A stretch of DNA of 38,172 bases from an uncultured Pirellulaceae bacterium (GTDB lineage Bacteria > Planctomycetota > Planctomycetia > Pirellulales > Pirellulaceae): positions 1 to 38,172 of the forward strand of contig CALJOA010000062.1 of the NCBI GenBank assembly GCA_937981585.1. The letters are read 5' to 3'. Below the pieces are notes generated by a model, which did not search any database, had not been told where the DNA came from, and worked only from the letters and a program-made list of their open reading frames with translations. Shown here piece after piece: positions 32,551-38,172 of this stretch. Numbering within the stretch: position 1 is the first letter of the stretch; each line of letters opens with the position of its first letter. A program made the translations under genes and the position numbers.

Positions 32551-34386
32551 ATGATTAATTTGACTCCTGAAGAGCGTGAAACAGGGCGCGACAACTATTA
32601 CTCTGCCGTTACGGCTCACGACAAGCACAGTCGCCGTGACTTTCTGGTTCGCTCAATCGCTGCCGGTGGTGTTGCTGCCGCTGGCGTGGGTGGGATGTAT
32701 TTCGGCTACGGACGACCCAGTGGACCGGTTCGTGTTTGCGTGATTGGAACCGGTGACGAAGGTAGCGTACTGATGGGCGCGATCAATCCTGAATTTGTTC
32801 AGGTCACCGCGGTCTGCGACATTCGTCCGTCCTCGGTTCATCGTGCGTTTCATGGTGACTGGTCAACCGACAACACAATCAAGGTTCGTCCGGGTCTGAT
32901 GTCGGTTTACGGTTGGAACGACGAAACCGAAGCCCGAAAGAACGTTACGGTTTACGAGGACTGGAAGGAAGCCGTTCATGATCCCAACATCGACGGCGTC
33001 ATCATCGCGACGCCACTGTTCCTGCATGCTCCGATTGCAATCGCGGCGATGCAAGCCGGCAAGCACGTGTTGTGCGAGAAATTGATGGCGCACAGCGTCG
33101 CACAGTGCAAGTTGATGACTCGCGTTGCCAACGAAACTAACACTGTTCTCTCGGTTGGTCACCAGCGTCACTACAGCATCCTGTACGATAATGCGGTCAA
33201 CCTGATAAAATGGGGATTGCTCGGCGAAATCCATCACATCCGAGCCCAGTGGCACAGAAATAATGCACCTGGAAAAGATTCATGGGCGTTGCCAATCCCA
33301 GGTGGTGAGATTGCCTCCTCGGGCAAGCGAGTCGACAAGATTCGTGATCAGCTTGATAAATTCATCAACGCTTACAAAGATCCATCGACGTCCCCGGCGG
33401 CTCGCAAAAAGTATGCGAAGCAGATCGCTCAATGGGAGAGTTGGGATCAAGATAAAACGGTTCAGGCGGACAAGCACGGTTACATTTCCCGCGACGACGT
33501 CTACGGTGACGGTCGCGTTCGTTCTGCGATCGAGGAGATGGTTCGCTGGCGACTGTGGGACCGAACTGGTGGTGGATTGATGGCCGAACTTGGAAGTCAT
33601 CAGCTTGACGCTGCGAGTATTTTCATCTCAGCCCTCTCGCAAAAGACCGGGAAACACGTTCATCCGCTGACAGTTCATGCTGTTGGTGGTCGACACATCT
33701 TCCCGAAGGATCGCGATGCTGACGATCACGTTTACTGTAGCTTTGAATTCCCCGGACAGGGCTACGACTACAGTTTCGACGTTGGTTACAAAGACAAAGT
33801 AAACAACTACCCGGGCGACAAGTCCGGTGTTCCATCTCACGACGTTGAGGACAACAAGAAAGTTGTCGTGACGTACTCGTCGATCAATGGAAACGGTTTC
33901 GGTGGCTATGGCGAAGTCGTTCTTGGTACCAAGGGGACTTTGGTGCTGGACCGCGAGAAAGAGGTCATGCTCTATCCGATCGCTGGAACGTCTTACAAAG
34001 CACGCGTGAAGAAAAAAGGCGACAGTGCAATTCTTGATACTTCGGCCAGCGGCGACGCGGCTCCAGCCAAAACGGCTGAAGGCGGCGGTCCTGTCAGTCG
34101 TGGATACAAAGAAGAGATCGAGCACTGGGCATGGTGCATCAGTACCGGCGCAAAGAACTTTGCCGAAAACCAGCCACGCTGTAACGGCCCTGTCGCGCTT
34201 GCCGATGCGGTCATCGCGCTTACCGCCAAACAGGCGATTGCCAATTCGCAGAAAAAAGGCGGAAACGGCTTCATCGAGTTCCAGCCGGGTTGGTTCGACG
34301 TCGCCTCAGACGAAGTTCCAGAAGCCGATGGCGCCGAAGCGACCAAGAAGATGTGGGCCAAAGAGAAAAAAGAACTCGGCTGTTGA
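32551..34386 (+). CDS. Tat-exported Gfo/Idh/MocA family oxidoreductase
   Basis: This NAD(P)-dependent oxidoreductase family acts on sugars and polyols. The 611-residue protein has a twin-arginine signal (SRRDFL at 27-32, then an Ala/Gly-rich helix) and the Rossmann loop VIGTGDEG near 64-71. The conserved EK of the active-site motif (VLCEKLMAH, Glu176-Lys177) reads EKL rather than EKP. The C-terminal alpha-beta domain has GGGLMAELGSHQLDAA. A helical insert at about 256-320 (DKIRDQLDKFINAYKD, AARKKYAKQIAQW) and a longer tail explain the length beyond the usual 350-450. Gfo/Idh/MocA members with Tat signals are very numerous in planctomycetes. GAGG precedes the ATG by eight bases. A strong terminator follows. 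Confidence 0.92.
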   Translation: MINLTPEERETGRDNYYSAVTAHDKHSRRDFLVRSIAAGGVAAAGVGGMYFGYGRPSGPVRVCVIGTGDEGSVLMGAINPEFVQVTAVCDIRPSSVHRAFHGDWSTDNTIKVRPGLMSVYGWNDETEARKNVTVYEDWKEAVHDPNIDGVIIATPLFLHAPIAIAAMQAGKHVLCEKLMAHSVAQCKLMTRVANETNTVLSVGHQRHYSILYDNAVNLIKWGLLGEIHHIRAQWHRNNAPGKDSWALPIPGGEIASSGKRVDKIRDQLDKFINAYKDPSTSPAARKKYAKQIAQWESWDQDKTVQADKHGYISRDDVYGDGRVRSAIEEMVRWRLWDRTGGGLMAELGSHQLDAASIFISALSQKTGKHVHPLTVHAVGGRHIFPKDRDADDHVYCSFEFPGQGYDYSFDVGYKDKVNNYPGDKSGVPSHDVEDNKKVVVTYSSINGNGFGGYGEVVLGTKGTLVLDREKEVMLYPIAGTSYKARVKKKGDSAILDTSASGDAAPAKTAEGGGPVSRGYKEEIEHWAWCISTGAKNFAENQPRCNGPVALADAVIALTAKQAIANSQKKGGNGFIEFQPGWFDVASDEVPEADGAEATKKMWAKEKKELGC

Positions 34387-34419
34387 ACAAAGCCCGAGAC
34401 ATCATTTAGCGATCTATCG

Positions 34420-34450
34420 ACCCGGTCTCATGTTGAGGCTGGGTTTTTTT
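34420..34450 (+). terminator. Intrinsic terminator of the DoxX-Gfo/Idh/MocA operon
   Basis: ACCCGGTCTC (34420-34429) and GAGGCTGGGT (34435-34444) form a 10-bp stem with two G-T pairs and a 5-base loop, followed by seven T residues. It is 34 bases after the stop codon. Confidence 0.9.
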
Positions 34451-34541
34451 GCGCTCGTTCTCGTTTTGCCGCCAACGCGTTTTTCGGTCGCCTTGGGTAT
34501 GGGAACCGACGCCACGACACGATGAATGACATCGCGTAATC

Positions 34542-34648
34542 AAGGAACGACTAAGCGCAAAGGCGTTACGATCAACACCGGCTCTACCAGTGTTCACTGG
34601 GTTCGCGATTATTTCCTTGCGCCTTGGCGCCTTTGCGTGAGGTTCTTA
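34542..34648. repeat. Inverted repeat with GCGCAAAGGCG arms
   Basis: The left arm (AAGGAACGACTAAGCGCAAA then GGCG) and right arm (GCGCCTTTGCGTGAGGTTCT) are imperfect inverted copies separated by about 53 bases. The right arm TTCCTTGCGCCTTGGCGCCT resembles sequences I associate with dispersed intergenic repeats. Confidence 0.65.
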
Positions 34649-34831
34649 GCTACGTTTTCAATGATTGCGGTTTGCCGAGCCGAATCGTAGCTGCTTACCC
34701 GAGAGCCGCGGTTCTTTCTTGGTGAACTTTCCTGAACATCTAGTGTCCATAGGCCAACGGCAACTGGTGTTCCCGTTCGAGGATTTGTTCTATCCTCTCA
34801 ATGTCCAAGTCTCCAAGAACAGGAAGATTTA

Positions 34832-36232
34832 ATGAACAAAAAGCAACTTTTGAACCTCGGCGTTCCAGCGGACTGTGTTTCGCACGCAATCGCATGCGCG
34901 CAAATCGCTGCGCGATCAAAGGGCGACGAAGCCCCCAAAAAGGCGATTGCCAAAGTCGTCGCGACTCCCAAGGTTTTTGTTGCTCACGAAATTTATGGAG
35001 AGCTTGCTCAGTCAATCATCGAATACGTCGCCAACGACGTTCCGCTTTCAGAAATCGACTACCAAAGCTGGGGTGAGGACTTTGATTCGAACTCGATTCA
35101 GCAAATCCGCAACGCTTGTCGTTTGCCGGTTGCCCGAGCAGCTGCGCTGATGCCAGATGCGCACTCAGGATACGGACTGCCAATTGGCGGCGTTCTTGGA
35201 TGTGAAAACGCGATCATTCCATACGGTGTCGGTGTCGATATCGCTTGCCGGATGAAGATGACGATCACGGACCTCTCGGTTGAAACGCTTCACGAAAACG
35301 ATTCGGCAAAGTGCAGTGAATTCGATAACGCGCTCCACAAGGGAACGTTGTTCGGAACTGGAAAGAAGTTCAAGCGTCCACATGAGCACGAAGTTCTCGA
35401 CGAGGACTGGACCGTGACGGCGATCACGCGCGAAATGAAAGATCGAGCGGTCGGCCAACTCGGAACCAGCGGAAGCGGAAACCACTTCGTCGAATGGGGC
35501 GTTGTGACGCTGCCGCAGGATGATCTTGGTTTGGAAGCCGGGAAGTACGTTGCGCTGTTGAGTCACAGCGGTAGCCGAGGGCCGGGGGCGATGACCTGCA
35601 AGCGTTACACGGATATTGCGCGCCAACAGGCTCCGTCGAAAATCAAAGACGATCCGCAACTGCGGCATCTTTGCTGGTTGGATATGGACTCTCAGGAAGG
35701 ACAAGAGTACTGGTTGGCGATGAACTTGATGGGCCGATTTGCGTCGGCTAATCACGAAGTCATCCACCGACGGGTGACCAAACTGGCTGGTGCGCAAGCG
35801 CTGGCGACGATCGAGAACCATCATAACTTTGCCTGGAAAGAAGAGCACAACGGACAGGAAATGTACGTTCACCGAAAAGGTGCGACGCCTGCCGGTGTCG
35901 GTGACTTGGGAGTGATTCCGGGAAACATGGCGGACAGCTGCTTTGTTGTTCGGGGTAAAGGAAATCCGGGAAGTCTGAATTCAGCTTCCCACGGTGCTGG
36001 TCGTTGCATGTCGCGGACCAAGGCAAAGCAGAACTTCAACTGGGGAGAGTGGAAGGATCACTTGAAGCACAAGAACGTTCGTTTGCTCGCAGGTGGATTG
36101 GACGAAGTTCCAGGCGCCTACAAGAACATCCACGACGTGATGGCGGCTCAGACCGATCTGGTTGAAGTCGTCGCTGAGTTCATGCCGCGGATCGTAATGA
36201 TGTGTGGCGACGGAAGTCGACCCGAAGATTAG
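34832..36232 (+). CDS. rtcB: RtcB family RNA ligase
   Basis: RtcB joins RNA 2',3'-cyclic phosphate or 3'-phosphate ends to 5'-OH ends using GTP and Mn2+, in tRNA or mRNA repair. The 466-residue protein has the metal-binding GVGVDIACRM (Asp136, Cys139), GTSGSGNHFVEWG with a metal His, and LLSHSGSRGPG. It also has ENHHNFAW, HRKGATPAG and SHGAGRCMSRT with His387, the residue that becomes guanylylated. GVDIAC replaces the more usual GVDIGC. The start ATG follows AGGAAG. No archease or rtcA-like gene is nearby, so the gene is alone. It ends with its own terminator-like hairpin. Confidence 0.94.
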   Translation: MNKKQLLNLGVPADCVSHAIACAQIAARSKGDEAPKKAIAKVVATPKVFVAHEIYGELAQSIIEYVANDVPLSEIDYQSWGEDFDSNSIQQIRNACRLPVARAAALMPDAHSGYGLPIGGVLGCENAIIPYGVGVDIACRMKMTITDLSVETLHENDSAKCSEFDNALHKGTLFGTGKKFKRPHEHEVLDEDWTVTAITREMKDRAVGQLGTSGSGNHFVEWGVVTLPQDDLGLEAGKYVALLSHSGSRGPGAMTCKRYTDIARQQAPSKIKDDPQLRHLCWLDMDSQEGQEYWLAMNLMGRFASANHEVIHRRVTKLAGAQALATIENHHNFAWKEEHNGQEMYVHRKGATPAGVGDLGVIPGNMADSCFVVRGKGNPGSLNSASHGAGRCMSRTKAKQNFNWGEWKDHLKHKNVRLLAGGLDEVPGAYKNIHDVMAAQTDLVEVVAEFMPRIVMMCGDGSRPED

Positions 36233-36236
36233 GCCG

Positions 36237-36269
36237 ATGCCCTAGCGTTTAACAACGTCAGGGCATTTT
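36237..36269 (+). terminator. Intrinsic terminator of rtcB
   Basis: ATGCCCTAGCGTT and AACGTCAGGGCAT pair with a two-base internal mismatch, then TTTT follows. It starts five bases after the rtcB stop codon. Confidence 0.75.
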
Positions 36270-36270
36270 C

Positions 36271-36361
36271 GTAGCCTGACTCTCCGAGTCGGGTGAGACA
36301 CTAATCCAAAGCTCACCAAGTGTGAGGTGGATCTTTCTCGGCTCGGAGAGCCGAGCTACTA
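36271..36361. repeat. CTCCGAG palindromic repeat, copy 3 (longer spacer)
   Basis: The left arm GTAGCCTGACTCTCCGAGTC (from 36271) and right arm CTCGGCTCGGAGAGCCGAGC (36337-36356) then TACTA form an imperfect inverted repeat. The spacer is longer than in the other two copies and contains its own GGTGAG...CTCACC hairpin (36292-36317). It directly follows the rtcB terminator. Confidence 0.85.
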
Positions 36362-36415
36362 TGGTCATGCATGGCAATCATCAGTGAAGGGCAACCCGGA
36401 TCAATCGCGCCAGCG

Positions 36416-36781
36416 CTATCCCGGCATCGCGTAAAAGTACTGCTCTGCAGTGATCTTTCCGTCGTTGACGGTGTAGACGCAGATCTCTTCCATCTGGGTG
36501 CGGCCCCGTTCTTTGAACGTGATATCGAACTTCATTATGCAGCTGAAGTGGTTCTCGGTCACGATTGGATCTCCAACTTCGGCGCTGTGGATCTCATCGA
36601 CAGATGCGTACCAGCCTTCGGACTTTTTGATGATCGCGTCTTTCCCTTCGACAAACTCATTTGGCATGCCAGGCATCTCGCGACTGGTGCAGTTGTCGGC
36701 GTAGAGTTTATTTAGCGCCTGTTCGTTTTTGCCTTCACGGCAGAGTGAAACAAGTTTGTTTGCAACTTCCTGAGTCGACAT
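36416..36781 (-). CDS. SnoaL/NTF2-like protein
   Basis: This is a small cone-fold protein of 121 residues. SnoaL-like members include polyketide cyclases and many of unknown function, often binding small ligands. The N-terminal helix pair (VANKLVSLCREGKNEQALNK), DNCTSREMPGMP, and the strand-rich C terminus (VEGKDAIIKKSEGWYASVDE; MKFDITFKERGRTQMEEICV) fit the fold. There is no signal peptide. The ATG start is clear. It stands alone and no function can be assigned. Confidence 0.82.
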   Translation of the reverse strand: MSTQEVANKLVSLCREGKNEQALNKLYADNCTSREMPGMPNEFVEGKDAIIKKSEGWYASVDEIHSAEVGDPIVTENHFSCIMKFDITFKERGRTQMEEICVYTVNDGKITAEQYFYAMPG

Positions 36782-36942
36782 GTCTATCTTTCAAATAGCG
36801 TTTTGTTGATGATGCTCGAAGTTCCATGATCGAAGTAGTGCTCCGATTGTATCGATAGTTGAGTACGAAAACAAACTTTCAGCGTTCCAGTCTGTCATCA
36901 TGTTCCACGATGCGGCCCCGTTGAAAAAGACGCTCACTCCAC

Positions 36943-37512
36943 CTAGCTGCGTCGTTTTCTTAAGCATCGAGTTAACGTGCGGTCCAGTGAGTTGGCAAAC
37001 TTTTGCACGTCCTTTGAATTGAACGGCTTGGGACCGGCAGTTTCCATGCCTGCGGCGCGAAGCTGCTCCATGAGATTGCGAGTGCCCAGCCTCGATTGGA
37101 TGCTGTTGTCGTCATAAAGCTGACCACGAACGCCGATCGCGATTCCATCTTTTTCGATCACACGTGCAGCCAGCGGAATGTCTTGCGTGACAACGACGTC
37201 GCCGCGATTCATCAAATCGACGATCATGTCGTCCGCAATATCGGCTCCATCGCGGACGGTGATCAAGCTGACGAGTTTCGAATCGGGGATACGAACCGAT
37301 TGGTTAGCAACAAACGTGAGTTTGACTTCCAGCCGCTTTGACGTCCGCAGCAAGATGTCTTTGATTGGGTTGGGTACGGCATCAGCATCGACCCAAATTG
37401 AAAACGGAGGATCAGGCCGTTCAGCTTGTTCCTTGCCCACGTCGTCTGGCCCTGATTCGCCAAGGCCCGAATCGTTCTGGCCTGATTCGTCTTTACCGGA
37501 TCGTTGATTCAC
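36943..37512 (-). CDS. UPF0178 family protein (YaiI/YqxD, DUF188)
   Basis: This family has a PIN-like fold and an uncertain, possibly nuclease-like, role. The 189-residue protein contains the conserved blocks IWVDADAVPNPIKDILLR (39-56), FVANQSVRIP (67-76), VRDGADIADDMIVD and VVVTQDIPLAARV. In the family the Asp residues form an acidic cluster. The N-terminal 35 residues are unusual: a Gly/Ser/Asp/Glu-rich disordered extension with repeat character (SGQNDSG, LGESGPDD). The GTG start at 37512 is the farthest in-frame start 39 bases after ftsH; a shorter start near the conserved core is possible. It is in line with ftsH on the same strand. Confidence 0.9.
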   Translation of the reverse strand: MNQRSGKDESGQNDSGLGESGPDDVGKEQAERPDPPFSIWVDADAVPNPIKDILLRTSKRLEVKLTFVANQSVRIPDSKLVSLITVRDGADIADDMIVDLMNRGDVVVTQDIPLAARVIEKDGIAIGVRGQLYDDNSIQSRLGTRNLMEQLRAAGMETAGPKPFNSKDVQKFANSLDRTLTRCLRKRRS

Positions 37513-37551
37513 TGGGCACCGCTGAGGCCTGATGGCTCTGGCTCACATTGT

Positions 37552-38172
37552 CTACGAAGTCGTCTCGGCGCTGCCAAGGTTCTCGCTAGTCGGATTAGCG
37601 CCGTTGGACTCAGGGGCCGGAGTGACGCTGTCGCGTTCGGCATCGCTCAAACCTTCCGAAAGTTCCGTTTCTCGACTGGCATGAACAGATGGGCCGATCA
37701 GCTCAGCGATTTCTTTGCGGTCCAATTCTTCATGCTCAAGCAAACCTCGAGTGACGGCCTCTAGCCCTTCTCGATGCTTGGTAAGCAACTGAAGCGCACT
37801 CTTTGAGGCGGCCTCAAGAATCTTGTGGACTTCGTTATCGATGACTTCCATCGTGTGTTCGCTGAACTGACGGCTTTTGTGGATCTGGCCGCCGAGAAAA
37901 GGATCTTCGTCACTCATCTTGTAGCTGACGGGGCCAAGCTCTTTACTCATTCCCCAGTGAGTGACCATCCGCCTAGCCATCGACGTGGCACGTTCTAGGT
38001 CATTTTCGGCTCCGACAGTCAGCTCGTCGTAAATCAGCGTTTCAGCCGCTCGACCGGACAGCAGAACTACAAGATGATCGATGATCTCCTGCTCTGACAT
38101 GTTCATACGATCTTCGTCGGGAACCATTTGCGTCACGCCCAACGCACGGCCTCTGGGAATAATGGTTACCTT
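37552..38172 (-). CDS. ftsH: ATP-dependent zinc metalloprotease FtsH, C-terminal part (runs off right edge)
   Basis: FtsH is the essential membrane AAA+ protease. Only the C-terminal 206 residues are in the window; the frame is open to base 38172, beginning KVTIIPRGRALG. The M41 peptidase domain continues with VVLLSGRAAE. The Asp in LTVGAENDLERAT is the expected third zinc ligand; the HExxH site lies outside the window. SRQFSEHTMEVIDNEVHKIL and the HREGLEAVTRGLLEHEEL helix follow. The last 35 residues are an acidic/Ser-rich low-complexity tail, a common FtsH feature. UPF0178 follows after 39 bases. Confidence 0.96.
   Translation of the reverse strand, partial: KVTIIPRGRALGVTQMVPDEDRMNMSEQEIIDHLVVLLSGRAAETLIYDELTVGAENDLERATSMARRMVTHWGMSKELGPVSYKMSDEDPFLGGQIHKSRQFSEHTMEVIDNEVHKILEAASKSALQLLTKHREGLEAVTRGLLEHEELDRKEIAELIGPSVHASRETELSEGLSDAERDSVTPAPESNGANPTSENLGSAETTS

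Larger units (their letters stand above)
34387..34831. other. Intergenic region before rtcB
   Basis: It contains the terminator of the oxidoreductase gene (34420-34450) and an inverted repeat (34542-34648). The remaining bases must carry the rtcB promoter, which I cannot pick with confidence. Confidence 0.55.

Noticed and set aside
35165-35872. 235-codon minus-strand open frame
   Set aside because: Antisense to rtcB, whose motifs are all intact; the translation has no family-like sequence.

Overview
The window looks like a chromosomal segment of a planctomycete, most likely in or near the Pirellulaceae. Four things support this: a BBP7-type outer-membrane barrel protein with a Cys-rich linker, a Tat-exported Gfo/Idh/MocA protein directly behind a DoxX-type membrane protein, large secreted or membrane-anchored TPR and DUF11-type proteins, and intergenic spaces packed with long imperfect palindromes. 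G+C is moderate by eye. There is no rRNA, tRNA, CRISPR array, transposase or phage gene that I can recognise. The taxonomic call is inference from gene content.

Left part (1-7753). A partial flhA (flagellar export gate) runs off the left edge and is divergent from a MscS-type mechanosensitive channel. The channel gene converges on a PPi-dependent phosphofructokinase across a strong bidirectional terminator. A minus-strand cluster follows, in transcription order Xaa-Pro peptidase, accB (biotin carboxyl carrier protein), accC (biotin carboxylase), which supplies the first half-reaction of fatty-acid synthesis.

Middle-left (8084-14899), all on the minus strand. An NDP-sugar epimerase overlaps a WecG/TagA/CpsF glycosyltransferase by ATGA and ends in a terminator, so they form a two-gene polysaccharide operon. 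Upstream lie an exported galactose mutarotase and an 863-residue secreted protein with an Ala-rich helix followed by DUF11-like Ig-fold repeats.

Middle (15649-25043). On the plus strand are a YhdH-type oxidoreductase, a UvrA-family ATPase that lacks the canonical insertion domain, and a ThiF/MoeB-type adenylyltransferase. Minus-strand genes follow: an unrecognised conserved-looking protein, a VOC (glyoxalase fold) protein and an exported thioredoxin-fold protein. The last is divergent from a Tat-exported beta-propeller protein, and the shared promoter region carries four phased TGTAAC repeats.

Right part (25183-38172). A BBP7-like outer-membrane protein (minus) is divergent from two paralogous membrane-anchored TPR proteins. 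Then come a DoxX-like protein with a large insertion coupled to a Tat Gfo/Idh/MocA oxidoreductase, an RtcB-type RNA ligase, and on the minus strand a SnoaL-like protein, a UPF0178 (YaiI/YqxD) protein and the C-terminal part of FtsH running off the right edge.

Most of the genes are housekeeping or typical planctomycete genes. I did not find a complete new defence or mobile system. The items most worth a second look are the UvrA paralog without its insertion domain, the phased TGTAAC array, the epimerase with Phe in place of the catalytic Tyr, the DoxX protein split by about 260 residues, and the multi-family set of intergenic palindromes, one of which recurs three times.
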